NCBI RefSeq assembly: GCF_014646235.1 | Contig: NZ_BMNB01000035.1 | Coordinates: forward strand, 1-64,000 | Direction of reading: 5' to 3' | Source of the DNA: Micromonospora sonchi | GTDB taxonomy: Bacteria; Actinomycetota; Actinomycetes; Mycobacteriales; Micromonosporaceae | DNA: 64,000 nucleotides | Part shown: positions 34,054 through 44,116 of the stretch, in pieces | How positions within the stretch are numbered: the first letter of the stretch is position 1 | How the letters are laid out: each line of letters opens with the position of its first letter | Translations under genes and position numbers: made by a program | Notes under the pieces: generated by a model | Seen by the model: the letters and a program-made list of their open reading frames with translations, nothing else | Database searches by the model: none | What the model was told of the DNA's origin: nothing

Positions 34054-37000
34054 TTGAGGACCCCCCTCACCCATCAACCGGGTGGCCGGCCACGCCGTGG
34101 TCGACTCGCCGGAATCCTGGTCGCCGCGCTGACCGCGGCGATGCTGCCGATCCTGGCGGCACCGTCGCCGGCCGGCGCCGCACCCGCCGCCGACGGGCCG
34201 TGGCGCAAAGTGGACGGCAAACCCGCCGCGACCAAGTCGGGCCGGAAGGCCGCCATCGAGGCGAAGCGGCTGAGTGCCTACACACTGGACCGTGTCGGCA
34301 TCAAGGGCCTGCTGGACAAGGCGCCGACGGAGAACCGCCGGGCGCTGCGCCAGCAGAGCCAGGTGGTGTCGCTGCCCGCGCCGGACGGCACCTTCCAGCG
34401 CTTCCAACTGGTGAAGTCGCCGGTGATGGAGCCGGGCCTGGTCGCGAAGCACCCCGAGATCAGCACGTACGCGGGCAAGGGCCTGGATGATCCGACCGCG
34501 ACGGTCCGGGCGGATCTGACCCCGCTCGGCTTCCACGCGTCGGTCCGCTCCGCCGATGGCGCCTGGTACATCGACCCCTACTATCAGCGCGACCAGAGCC
34601 TGTACGCGAGCTACTTCGCCCGGGACCTGGAGAACCGGGACGGCGACTTCGTCGAGCGGGAGGACGTCGAGTCGGCGGCCCACGCGCTGCACGACGAGAT
34701 CTCCTCGGCACTGGACGAGCCGGTGGTGGGTCCGCTGGTGACGCTGCGCACCTACCGCCTCGCGTTCGTCACCGACCCGTCGTACGCCAACTACTTCGGC
34801 GCGGAGAACGTGACCGCGGCGAAGGTGACGCTGATCAACCGGGTGAACCAGATCTACGAGGACGAGACCGCGATCCGGCTCGTCCTGGTCAACGACACCG
34901 ACAAGACGAACCTGAACACCCCGGTGCTGGCCACCGAACCGAACGGCCCGTGCGGTGCGGCACCCTGCTACACCCCGGCCCAGATCAGCGGCTGCACCAG
35001 CGGGCTGCTCAACCGCAACCGGATCGTGCTCGGCCAGATCATCGGCGCCAGCAACTACGACGTCGGCCACATCGGCCTGGGCCTCAGCGGTGGCGGCGTC
35101 GCCGGGCTCGGCGTGGTCGGTGGCGACGGCAAGGCGCGGGGCTGCACCGGCCTGCCGAACCCGATCGGCGACTACTTCGCGGTGGACTACGTGGCGCACG
35201 AGATCGGCCACCAGTTCGCCGGCAACCACACCTTCAACGGCAACCAGTGGAACTGCTCCGGCGGCAACCGCAGCGCGGCCAACTCGTACGAGCCGGGCAG
35301 CGGCTCGTCGATCATGGCGTACGCCGGCATCTGCCAGCAGGACAACCTCCAGCCGCACACCGACCCGTACTGGTCGCACCGCACCTACACCGAGATCACG
35401 AATTTCGTGACCTCGAACCGCCCGGAAATCAACGAGGTGCAGACGGTCTCGCTGGTGGACTTCGACACCAACGGCGACTCGTTCACCGTCAACTACCGTG
35501 GCGCGGACTCGGCCCCGATCGTGCGCGGAGCCAACTACACCACCGCCGGGATCAAGGCCGCGATCGAGTCGGTCCCGGGCTGGCCGGCGGGCGGCACGGT
35601 GACCGTGGCTGCCTTCGGGGGCAGCGGCACGCTGAACGACACCGGGTTTCAGCTCACCTTCGGTGGCACGCTGGCCCGCACCAACGTCGACGCGCTCACC
35701 CTGACCAACCTCACCGGCGCCGCGGGCTTCGTCGGTGAGACCGCCAAGGGTGGCGCCATCGACAACGGTGGCCACCTGGTCGAGCAGACCACCAACCACG
35801 CGCCCGTGGTCACCGTGCCGGACACCGTCACCATCCCGGTGCGTACGCCGTTCGCGCTCACCGGCAGCGCCACCGACGCCGACGGCGACACGCTCACCTA
35901 CCTGTGGGAGCAGAACGACCGGGGCGGCTCCGCCGGTGCCGCGTTGACGAACAACATCAAGACCAACGGCCCGCTGTTCCGGGTCTTCGGTGAGCCAGCG
36001 TGGGTGTCGCCGGAGGACGCCATGAAGTACCACTCGCCGGGCCAGAACGCGGTGACCACCAACTCCACCCGGGTCTTCCCGGACCTGAGACAGATCCTGG
36101 CGGGCAACACCAACGCCAAGACGGGTACCTGCCCGGCCGCCCCGGCGCCGCCCGCCAGCGGAAGCGCCTCGAACGTCCCGGCGGACATCCTGGACTGCTA
36201 CTCGGAGTTCCTGCCCACCCGGGACTGGGTCGGCTTCAACAACGACCGGACCCTGAACTTCAAGCTCACCGCCCGCGACGGGCGGCTGGGCGGCGGCGGC
36301 GTCGGCAGCGCCAACGTCGCCGTGGCGCTGGCCCCGAACGCCGGGCCGTTCCTGGTCACCTCGCAAAGCAGCACCACCGTCCTCGATGGTGCCTCGACCC
36401 AGGCCGTGACCTGGGACGTGGCCGGCACCGACGCGGCGCCGGTGAACGCCGGCAACGTGAAGATCACGCTTTCGGTCGACGGCGGCGAGACCTTCCCGCA
36501 CGTGCTGGCCGAGAGCACCCCGAACACCGGTAGCGCGACGGTCAGCCTGCCGAACGTGGCGACCGAACAGGCGCGGATCAAGATCGAGGCGGTCGGCAAC
36601 ATCTTCTTCGCCGTCAACGACGCCGAGTTCACCATCCGGTCCGCCCCCGAGGTGTCCCACAACGCCCCGGCGGGCGGGGCGAGCGTCCAGTACAGCGACG
36701 CGCTCTCGCCGACGGTGACGATCACGGCGACCGACGCCGACAGCACCGGCGCGGCGCTGACCGCGTCCGCCACCGGCCTGCCGGCCGGCCTGGCGCTGAC
36801 CGTCGCGGACACCTCCGGGACGAACCCTCGGCCGGGCACCCGAAGCTGGACGGTCACCGGCACCACCACGGCGGCCCCGGGCGACCACCCGGTCACCGTC
36901 ACCGTGACCGACGGCTCCGGCCTGACCGGCAGCACCTCGTTCACCATCCGGGTCACCCCGGAGAACGCGGCGGTGAGCTGGGCCGGTGACACGCTGGTGA

Positions 37001-37746
37001 GCACGGCTACCCGCGGGGACGCCGGCAAGGCCCTGCTTCGGGCCGTGCTGCGGGACAGTTCGGTGCTGCCCTCGGCGACCGACACCACCGGCGGCGACCT
37101 GCGCAACGCCACGGTGACCTTCACTGCGGGCGGGGCGACCCTCTGCACCGTCCCGGTGGAACTGCTCGCCACCTCCACCACCACCGGTTCGGCGGCCTGC
37201 GCGGCCACCCTGCCGGCGGGCACCCACACCGTCACCGCGACGGTCGGCGGGCACTACACCGGCAGCACCACCGCCACGGTCCGGGTGGCCGTCTCCGACG
37301 GTGGCTTCCTCACCGGTGGCGGCCACCTCACCGTCGACCGCTCGGCCGGGGCGTACCCGGCCGACCGGAACTCGAAGGCCGAGGTGGAGCTGAATGCCAA
37401 GCCGGCCACGGGCAAGAAGGCCGCCTCGGGTAAGGCCGAAATCGAGTTCCGCTCTGGCGGCAGGACGTACCAGATCAAGGCCACGACCATCGACGGCCTC
37501 GGCGTGACCTCGGCGGGCAAGCTGGCCGATCTGCGCTACCAGGCCAGCCTGTACGACAGCAAGGGCAAGCTCGTGGCCAGCGGCCTGACACTGGCGGTGA
37601 CGGTGACCGACCGGGGCGCCCCCGGCCGCAACGACACCCTCGGGCTTACCCTCTGGCAGGGCGGCCGCCTGCTCTTCTCGTCCGACTGGACGGGAGCGGG
37701 CACCGGCGAGGTGAAGCTGACCGGCGGCAACCTCACGGTGCACTGA
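34054..37746 (+). CDS. secreted reprolysin-like zinc metalloprotease, multidomain
   Basis: This 1230-residue protein has a twin-basic signal peptide (GRPRRGRLAGILVAALTAAM ... AGAAPA). A propeptide-like region is followed by a metzincin catalytic domain with HEIGHQFAGNHTF (zinc His 382, 386, 392; Glu 383) and a downstream Met (SSIMAYAGIC), as in reprolysins. C-terminal to it are a cadherin-like Ig domain (NHAPVVTVPDTVTIP ... TDADGDTLTYLWEQNDRG), further beta domains and a final lysine-rich beta module (FLTGGGHLTVD to the end). The start is a TTG at 34054 with AGGGAG 6 nt upstream. It should be exported and act on extracellular proteins. Confidence 0.88.
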   Translation: MRTPLTHQPGGRPRRGRLAGILVAALTAAMLPILAAPSPAGAAPAADGPWRKVDGKPAATKSGRKAAIEAKRLSAYTLDRVGIKGLLDKAPTENRRALRQQSQVVSLPAPDGTFQRFQLVKSPVMEPGLVAKHPEISTYAGKGLDDPTATVRADLTPLGFHASVRSADGAWYIDPYYQRDQSLYASYFARDLENRDGDFVEREDVESAAHALHDEISSALDEPVVGPLVTLRTYRLAFVTDPSYANYFGAENVTAAKVTLINRVNQIYEDETAIRLVLVNDTDKTNLNTPVLATEPNGPCGAAPCYTPAQISGCTSGLLNRNRIVLGQIIGASNYDVGHIGLGLSGGGVAGLGVVGGDGKARGCTGLPNPIGDYFAVDYVAHEIGHQFAGNHTFNGNQWNCSGGNRSAANSYEPGSGSSIMAYAGICQQDNLQPHTDPYWSHRTYTEITNFVTSNRPEINEVQTVSLVDFDTNGDSFTVNYRGADSAPIVRGANYTTAGIKAAIESVPGWPAGGTVTVAAFGGSGTLNDTGFQLTFGGTLARTNVDALTLTNLTGAAGFVGETAKGGAIDNGGHLVEQTTNHAPVVTVPDTVTIPVRTPFALTGSATDADGDTLTYLWEQNDRGGSAGAALTNNIKTNGPLFRVFGEPAWVSPEDAMKYHSPGQNAVTTNSTRVFPDLRQILAGNTNAKTGTCPAAPAPPASGSASNVPADILDCYSEFLPTRDWVGFNNDRTLNFKLTARDGRLGGGGVGSANVAVALAPNAGPFLVTSQSSTTVLDGASTQAVTWDVAGTDAAPVNAGNVKITLSVDGGETFPHVLAESTPNTGSATVSLPNVATEQARIKIEAVGNIFFAVNDAEFTIRSAPEVSHNAPAGGASVQYSDALSPTVTITATDADSTGAALTASATGLPAGLALTVADTSGTNPRPGTRSWTVTGTTTAAPGDHPVTVTVTDGSGLTGSTSFTIRVTPENAAVSWAGDTLVSTATRGDAGKALLRAVLRDSSVLPSATDTTGGDLRNATVTFTAGGATLCTVPVELLATSTTTGSAACAATLPAGTHTVTATVGGHYTGSTTATVRVAVSDGGFLTGGGHLTVDRSAGAYPADRNSKAEVELNAKPATGKKAASGKAEIEFRSGGRTYQIKATTIDGLGVTSAGKLADLRYQASLYDSKGKLVASGLTLAVTVTDRGAPGRNDTLGLTLWQGGRLLFSSDWTGAGTGEVKLTGGNLTVH

Positions 37747-37760
37747 CCGACGGACAGATG

Positions 37761-37799
37761 AAGCGGGAGGACACCGGCAAGGGTGTCCTCCCGCTTTCG
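37761..37799 (+). terminator. strong terminator after the metalloprotease gene
   Basis: AAGCGGGAGGACACC and GGTGTCCTCCCGCTT form a perfect 15-bp stem around GGCAAG, followed by TCG. It begins 15 bp after the stop codon. Confidence 0.88.
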
Positions 37800-37900
37800 T
37801 CTGCCTCCTGTCAGTGGCGATTCCCGGCGATCTTGGTCGCGCTGGCGGCCTCGTTGATCCACACAGTTTCGGGGAAGTTGCTGCCTCAGGGTGCCGCCGA

Positions 37901-37927
37901 GGCCGCAACTTCGCCGAAGTTGCGGCC
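37901..37927. repeat. 27-bp perfect palindrome in the intergenic gap
   Basis: GGCCGCAACTTCG and CGAAGTTGCGGCC flank a single C. A related GGGGAAGTTGCTGCC lies 30 bp upstream. The gap (37800-37994) is otherwise empty. It could be an operator or a cruciform-forming intergenic repeat. Confidence 0.6.
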
Positions 37928-37994
37928 TGGCGGGTCGGTCGGACGTTCGTTCCCGCCCACCGTTGCCGAATCCCCACTGCCGTAAGGTCGGGGG

Positions 37995-38657
37995 ATGAGC
38001 AGCCGACCCGCCGCCGGGGGTGGCCGGTGGATCGAGGTCGACCCGGCCCGGATCAACCGCTGGGTCGCCGGCTTCACCGACCGGCACGGCCCGCCCAGCG
38101 TCACAATCCAGGAGTACGGCCTGCTGCTGTCGGCTCCGGACGGTGCCACCGCCGAGCTGCACACCCCGCCCGGTGCGCCGGCCACCACCGACCTGGACGC
38201 CTTCGTGGCCGCCGCGATCGCGCCGCGCCGGCTCGGCCTGCTGCTGGCGCGCAAGGGGGCGGTGGCGGTGGGGGCCGCCGAGGGGGAGCGGCTGCCGGTG
38301 CACAAGGTGGACACCCGGTACGTGCAGGGGCGTACGGCTGCGGGTGGTTGGTCGCAGCAGCGGTTCGCCCGGCGGCGGGAGAACCAGGCGAAGGCGGCGC
38401 TGGCCGACGCGGCGGACCTTGCGGTGCGGCTCCTGCTTCCGGAGGTCGACCGCTTGGATGCGGTGGTCGCGGGCGGCGACCGGCGGGCGGTGGACGGGAT
38501 CCTCGCCGATCGGCGACTCGCCCCGCTCGCGGCGCTGCGGGCGGACCGACTGCTCGATGTTCCGGAGCCCCGGTACGCGGTGCTGGTCGCCGCGGTCGCC
38601 GCCGCCCGGGCCGTGCACGTGCTGGTGCGGGAACCCGACCGCGACCCGGCCAACTGA
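37995..38657 (+). CDS. acVLRF1-type peptidyl-tRNA hydrolase (Vms1-like)
   Basis: This 220-residue protein matches the actinobacterial VLRF1 group, relatives of eukaryotic Vms1/ANKZF1 and the eRF1 fold. The key segment is HKVDTRYVQGRTAAGGWSQQRFARRRENQ (residues 103-131), in which the GG-x-x-QQ loop places a Gln for cleaving peptidyl-tRNA. The family rescues stalled large ribosomal subunits by releasing the nascent chain. It has an N-terminal WIEVDPARINRWVAGF and an alpha/beta core. It stands alone between two hairpins. The assignment rests on the motif. Confidence 0.8.
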   Translation: MSSRPAAGGGRWIEVDPARINRWVAGFTDRHGPPSVTIQEYGLLLSAPDGATAELHTPPGAPATTDLDAFVAAAIAPRRLGLLLARKGAVAVGAAEGERLPVHKVDTRYVQGRTAAGGWSQQRFARRRENQAKAALADAADLAVRLLLPEVDRLDAVVAGGDRRAVDGILADRRLAPLAALRADRLLDVPEPRYAVLVAAVAAARAVHVLVREPDRDPAN

Positions 38658-38835
38658 CGGCGGGATGGGCTGCGGCGGCCAAGTGTGTTGCCGCCGCGAC
38701 AGGCGCTGATCAGGCCAGCAGGATCCCAAAGCCGTTGGCAAGTTCTGGCTCGATAGCGCCCCGGCTTGCAGGCCATACATGAATGATTGTCGAAATGTGC
38801 GAGTCCGGCACGAGGCCTGGCGGAGGAAGGTGGAA

Positions 38836-39036
38836 ATGGTGGACGGCGGTCCTCGGCGTCGGCATTTGCTCTGGATTTTGGCATATGCGGCAGCAGCGGT
38901 TTGGGCGGGTGTGAGTGTAGCTTCGCGAATCGACGAGGGAAACTTCGGCTTGGGAACGTTCCTCCGGGTTCTCTTGACCGTGGCCATGTTGGGTGCCCTC
39001 GGGGAGGAGATTCGACAGCATCGCCGCCGTCGGTGA
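38836..39036 (+). CDS. small membrane protein, hypothetical
   Basis: This 66-residue protein (start ATG 38836; the frame is open further upstream to 38779) has two membrane helices (HLLWILAYAAAAVWAGVSVA and FLRVLLTVAMLGAL) separated by a short polar loop, and a basic C-terminus EEIRQHRRRR. Third-position GC is lower than in neighbouring genes, which may mean recent acquisition or low expression. The function is unknown. Confidence 0.45.
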   Translation: MVDGGPRRRHLLWILAYAAAAVWAGVSVASRIDEGNFGLGTFLRVLLTVAMLGALGEEIRQHRRRR

Positions 39037-39310
39037 TCACGGGCGGCGCGGGTTACGGCATGTCGGGGTGTTCGGGCCGATCGGGCGGGCGCGGGATGCG
39101 GCATGCCGGGGTATCCCGTCCGGTGGGCGGCGCAGGTTGCGGTATGTCGGGGTGTCCGGGCTGGCTGAGGCGGCGAGTTGCGGCATCGCGTGGGCAGGGC
39201 CGCGAGATGCCGCAACTCGTGCGCAGACCGCGAGGTGCGGCGCCCTGTGTGACGGTGCCGGGTGAGAGCGCCGCAGAGAGCTGACGATCTTCCGATCGCT
39301 CTGGTCGTGG
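39037..39310. repeat. intergenic block of imperfect direct repeats and a hairpin
   Basis: This gap has three imperfect copies of a GCGGGTTACGGCATGTCGGG-like unit (near 39050, 39095 and 39128). A hairpin with 13-bp arms follows: GAGTTGCGGCATC (39175-39187) and GATGCCGCAACTC (39206-39218). It is the 3' gap of two convergent genes. No ORF is convincing. Confidence 0.5.
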
Positions 39311-40231
39311 TCAGGCCGCGCCGCGGAAGGTGTCGCAGGAGGCCGGGTCGCCGGTTTCGTAGCCCCGGTTGAACCAGCGCTTGCGGTCGGCCGACGAGCC
39401 GTGGGTGAACTCGTCGGGGTTGACCGGGCGGTTCGCCCGCTTGGAGATGGCGTCGTCGCCGATCGCCTCGGCGGTGTCGATGGCCTCGGCGATGTCCCGC
39501 TCGGTGATGCTCTTGAAGATCTTCTGGCCGCGGTCGTCGGCGGTGCCGGTGGCGTTGCGCGCCCACGCGCCGGCGTAGCAGTCGGCCTGCAACTCCAGGC
39601 GCACCGACAGGGCGTTGGCGTTGCCGGGGTCGCGCTGCTGCTGGCGGCGGACCTGCTCGTTGGTGCCGAGCAGGTTCTGCACGTGGTGGCCGTACTCGTG
39701 GGCCAGCACGTACGGCTGGGCGAACTCGCCGGAGGCGCCGAGCTGCTGGGCGAGCACCTGGTAGAACGAGAGGTCGATGTAGACCAGCGAGTCGGCCGGG
39801 CAGTAGAACGGGCCGACGCCGGAGTCGGCGGCGCCGCAGGCGGTGTTGACGGCCTGGCTGAAGAAGACGGTACGGGTCGGGCGGTACTGCTCGCCGAGGG
39901 CCTGCGGCAGGGCGGTGCGCCAGTACGCCTGGATCGAGTTGACGTAGAGCGTGTTGCGGCAGTCCAGCTGCTTCAGCGCGTCCGGGGCGTCGCACCGCTG
40001 CTCCAGGGCGGTGTTGTCGCCCTGCTCCTCGCCGCCGGTCATGGCGTTCAGGCCGAAGCCGCCGCCGACCAGGGCCACCAGCACGGCGATGATGATGCCG
40101 ACGATGCCGACGATGCCGCCGCGTCCGCCGCCGATCGGGATCGGGATGCCCAGCCCGCCGCCGCCTCCGCCGCTACCTCGCCGGTCCTCCACCTGGCTGG
40201 TGTCGATCCGTGCGTTCTCGTTCAGCTCCAT
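39311..40231 (-). CDS. neutral zinc metallopeptidase, YpfJ family
   Basis: This 306-residue membrane protein has a polar and Gly-rich start, one membrane helix (GGIVGIVGIIIAVLVALVGGG, about residues 37-57) and an extracytoplasmic peptidase domain of the DUF2248/YpfJ type. Motifs are VFFSQAVNTACGAADSGVGPFYCPAD, YIDLSFYQVL, and the zinc site AQPYVLAHEYGHHVQ, followed by RLELQADCYAGAWA with the third ligand Glu. The substrate is unknown. The gene is divergent from the ABC-F gene. Confidence 0.93.
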   Translation of the reverse strand: MELNENARIDTSQVEDRRGSGGGGGGLGIPIPIGGGRGGIVGIVGIIIAVLVALVGGGFGLNAMTGGEEQGDNTALEQRCDAPDALKQLDCRNTLYVNSIQAYWRTALPQALGEQYRPTRTVFFSQAVNTACGAADSGVGPFYCPADSLVYIDLSFYQVLAQQLGASGEFAQPYVLAHEYGHHVQNLLGTNEQVRRQQQRDPGNANALSVRLELQADCYAGAWARNATGTADDRGQKIFKSITERDIAEAIDTAEAIGDDAISKRANRPVNPDEFTHGSSADRKRWFNRGYETGDPASCDTFRGAA

Positions 40232-40352
40232 GATGATTCCGATCAGTCAGTGGCTCGCGGGCCGCTACCGCTCCGGATGGCGATTCCGGTACCCGACGAT
40301 CTTGGTCGGTAATCCCCGGGGAGCGTCGACCGGGTCCCGGTACACTTGCCGG

Positions 40353-40373
40353 GTGCTGCGCTGCGAAGGCTGA
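40353..40373 (+). CDS. candidate leader peptide upstream of ABC-F gene
   Basis: GTG at 40353 opens a 6-residue ORF, MLRCEG, ending at TGA 40371-40373. A TACACT hexamer (40341-40346) ends six bases before it, so the transcript could begin at the GTG and be leaderless. A terminator-like hairpin begins 8 bp after its stop. This is the arrangement of ribosome-controlled attenuation of antibiotic-resistance ABC-F genes. It rests on pattern alone; no good -35 was found. Confidence 0.35.
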   Translation: MLRCEG

Positions 40374-40380
40374 ACGCCCC

Positions 40381-40418
40381 GCGCCGACGGGTCGACCGGG
40401 ACCCGCCGGCGCTTTCGT
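40381..40418 (+). promoter_or_regulatory. candidate attenuator hairpin before ABC-F gene
   Basis: GCGCCGACGGGTC (40381-40393) pairs with GACCCGCCGGCGC (40400-40412) with one mismatch and is followed by TTTCGT, about 50 bp before the ABC-F start. An upstream segment CGGGTCCCGGT (40331-40341) is complementary to ACCGGGACCCG (40395-40405), so if included in the transcript it could compete with the 3' arm. Confidence 0.5.
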
Positions 40419-40463
40419 GTGCCCTGAGTCAGCCCTTCGGATCCTGAGAGCGAGTACCCCGAC

Positions 40464-42068
<1,605 letters not shown>

Positions 42069-42070
42069 GG

Positions 42071-42126
42071 TGCAAGGAGGGGCCCCTTTTTAACGCCTGC
42101 GGTAGAGGAAGGGCCCCCTTTTAACA
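42071..42126 (-). repeat. 56-bp double-GGGCCC repeat, copy 3 (inverted)
   Basis: Inverted copy of the 56-bp unit with spacer GCCTGCGGTAGA, the most divergent of the four spacers. It fills the gap between convergent ABC-F (stop 42068) and CadD-like (stop 42131) genes, so it can serve as terminator for both. Confidence 0.9.
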
Positions 42127-42130
42127 CCGA

Positions 42131-42730
42131 TCAGCGGGCCAGGTCGAGCAGGTGGCCGACGACGCCGGAGGTGGCCAGGATGACCACGCCGATGGCGACG
42201 AAGACCGCCGGCACCAGCCACCGGCCGGCGCGTTCGACCAGCCGGGTCACCCTCGGGTGGCTGCCGAGCCAGGCGCCGGCCGCGCACCACAGCGCGACGA
42301 GCACCACGAAGACCAGCACGAGGACGGCCGTGTCGGCCGCGCCGAGCGTACGGAACACCGGCACGTAGACGGCCACGTTGTCGGCGCCGTTGGCCACCGT
42401 CACGCCGGCCACGCCGAGGGTGCCGGCGACCACTGGCGGCGCGTCCTCGTCGTCGCGATGCAGCAGCGCGCGTACGCCGAGGGCGATCGGCAGCAGCCCG
42501 AGCAGGCCGGTCCACTCGTCGGGCACCACCAGCAGCCCGGCCGCGACCACGGCGCTGACCAGCACGAGTCCACCGATGCCGAGGTACTGGCCGGCGACGA
42601 TCTGCCAGGCACTGGGACGGCCGGTGGCGCGGGCGGTGACGAAGAGCAGCGTCAGGATGACGATGTCGTCGATGTCGGTGGCGGCGAAGACCACGGCGGC
42701 CGCGGCCGCGGTGCCGATCAGGTCGAGCAC
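42131..42730 (-). CDS. CadD-like cadmium/heavy-metal resistance transporter
   Basis: This 199-residue integral membrane protein has about six helices. It begins AAAAAVVFAATDIDDIVILTLLF with the conserved acidic DIDD motif and has VTVANGADNVAVYVPVF in the second half, the mirrored motif of the CadD/LysE-related family. Family members export cadmium or other cations, though specificity varies. It ends 5 bp from a repeat. No metal-responsive regulator is adjacent. Confidence 0.85.
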   Translation of the reverse strand: MLDLIGTAAAAAVVFAATDIDDIVILTLLFVTARATGRPSAWQIVAGQYLGIGGLVLVSAVVAAGLLVVPDEWTGLLGLLPIALGVRALLHRDDEDAPPVVAGTLGVAGVTVANGADNVAVYVPVFRTLGAADTAVLVLVFVVLVALWCAAGAWLGSHPRVTRLVERAGRWLVPAVFVAIGVVILATSGVVGHLLDLAR

Positions 42731-42962
42731 GGCAGGCAGGCTACCGGGCGTACGCCCGCCGATGCGCGGCGCGGTCGGGCCCGACGGCGGTCAGCGGCGA
42801 CCAAATCGGGGCGGACCGGTCCGGTGGCATCACCTATCGGGAACTTGACATTGCATAGCGTGTCGGTTGGCGAATAGTTGATATCTGGCGCATGATCGTT
42901 CGAGGCGGTCTAATAGGTGGGACCGTATCCGAACCGCACAGTCTGGGACGTGAGGACACAGC

Positions 42963-43190
42963 ATGGCAGCCACGGGCACAGCCACCAGCACTGAGAAGGG
43001 TCGCCGGATCGTCGGTGCCGAGCGCCAGACGCTCGCCAAGGACCTGGTAAAGCGGTACACCGGGGGAGAGAGCATCCGTGCCCTCGCGGCCTCGACCGGC
43101 CGCTCCTACGGTTTTATCCACCGGGTGCTCACCGAATCCGGAGTGCAACTACGGCAGCGCGGCGGCGCACGGCGTCGCAAGAAGGCGTGA
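42963..43190 (+). CDS. small helix-turn-helix regulator
   Basis: This 75-residue protein is almost entirely one HTH unit: GAERQTLAKDLVKRYTGGESIRALAASTGRSYGFIHRVLTESG, with a basic C-terminus RRRKKA. Similar single-HTH proteins are widespread and highly conserved in actinobacteria, but their targets are not established. The upstream gap (42731-42962) is AT-richer than its surroundings and contains TTGACA at 42845-42850. An enoyl-CoA hydratase gene follows. Confidence 0.85.
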   Translation: MAATGTATSTEKGRRIVGAERQTLAKDLVKRYTGGESIRALAASTGRSYGFIHRVLTESGVQLRQRGGARRRKKA

Positions 43191-43248
43191 CGCGCCCGCC
43201 AGCGGTGCTCACCACAACCACAACCACAACCGCGACCCGGGCCGCCCG

Positions 43249-44016
43249 GTGACCGCCGAGGCGACCGGGGTGCGGCTGGACTGCGACGGGCCGGTAGCCA
43301 CCGTCACCCTGTGCCGGCCCGGCGTGCTCAACGCGCAGACCCCGACCATGTGGCGCGCGATGAGCGACTTCTCCCGCGACCTGCCCGGTGACGTACGCGT
43401 CGTGATCGTCCGGGGCGAGGGGCGCGCGTTCTCCGCTGGTCTCGACCTGTCGGTCGCGGGCGCCTCCGGGCCGGGTTCCTTCGCCGAGCTGTCCGCCCTT
43501 CCCGAGGCGGAGTGCGCCGACCTGATCGCCGACTTCCAGGACGCGTTCACCTGGCTGCACCGGCCGGACATCATCTCGATCGCCGCCGTGCGGGGGCACG
43601 CCATCGGCGCCGGTTTTCAGCTGGCGCTCGCCTGCGACCTGCGGGTGCTGGCCGAGGACGTGAGGTTGTCCATGGCCGAGGTCACCCTGGGTCTGGTGCC
43701 GGACCTGGCCGGCACCAAACGCCTGGTTGAGCTGGTCGGCTATTCCCGGGCGCTGGAGATCTGCGCCACCGGCCGGCGGATGGACGCCGCCGAGGCGGAC
43801 CGGATCGGCCTGGCCACACTGGTCGTACCAGCGGTCCAGCTGGACGACGCGGTGCGCAACCTCGCCGAGGGGCTGCTCGCCAACGACCGGAACGCCGTGG
43901 TGGAGATCAAGGCGCTGCTCGCCGGCGCGGCCGGGCGTACCCAGGCCGAGCAGCAACGGGCGGAGCGCGAGGCGCAGACGCGGCGGCTGCGCGACCTCGC
44001 CGGGCGCGGCGAGTAA
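43249..44016 (+). CDS. enoyl-CoA hydratase/isomerase family protein
   Basis: This 255-residue crotonase-fold protein has the oxyanion segments GEGRAFSAGLDLS and AVRGHAIGAGFQLALACDLRV and a SMAEVTLGLVPDLAGTKRLVELVG stretch with a catalytic acidic position. It probably acts on an acyl-CoA, but crotonases include hydratases, isomerases and hydrolases. I start it at GTG 43249 (VTAEATGVRLDCDGP); the frame is open upstream and passes through a short ACAACC repeat that reads as an unlikely His/Asn run. The HTH gene just upstream may be co-transcribed. Confidence 0.88.
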   Translation: MTAEATGVRLDCDGPVATVTLCRPGVLNAQTPTMWRAMSDFSRDLPGDVRVVIVRGEGRAFSAGLDLSVAGASGPGSFAELSALPEAECADLIADFQDAFTWLHRPDIISIAAVRGHAIGAGFQLALACDLRVLAEDVRLSMAEVTLGLVPDLAGTKRLVELVGYSRALEICATGRRMDAAEADRIGLATLVVPAVQLDDAVRNLAEGLLANDRNAVVEIKALLAGAAGRTQAEQQRAEREAQTRRLRDLAGRGE

Positions 44017-44116
44017 TTGTAAGGACCCTTCGGGAAGATCCTGGTTACTCGCGAGGTTGTAGGCATCGGGAGAATTGGCGCGACGGCGTGCTGAGCACGA
44101 CGACCCGGAGGTGACG

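Noticed and set aside
33961..37977. 1338-residue minus-strand ORF under the metalloprotease
   Set aside because: It is an antisense frame of a high-GC gene; the plus strand has a signal peptide and zinc motif.
38101..38682. Pro/Arg-rich minus-strand ORF at the acVLRF1 gene
   Set aside because: Composition is that of an antisense frame; the plus strand shows a conserved family.
43201..43235. Upstream start for the enoyl-CoA hydratase giving a His/Asn run
   Set aside because: The ACAACC repeat reads as a His/Asn-rich stretch unlike the family, and GTG 43249 gives a natural crotonase start.
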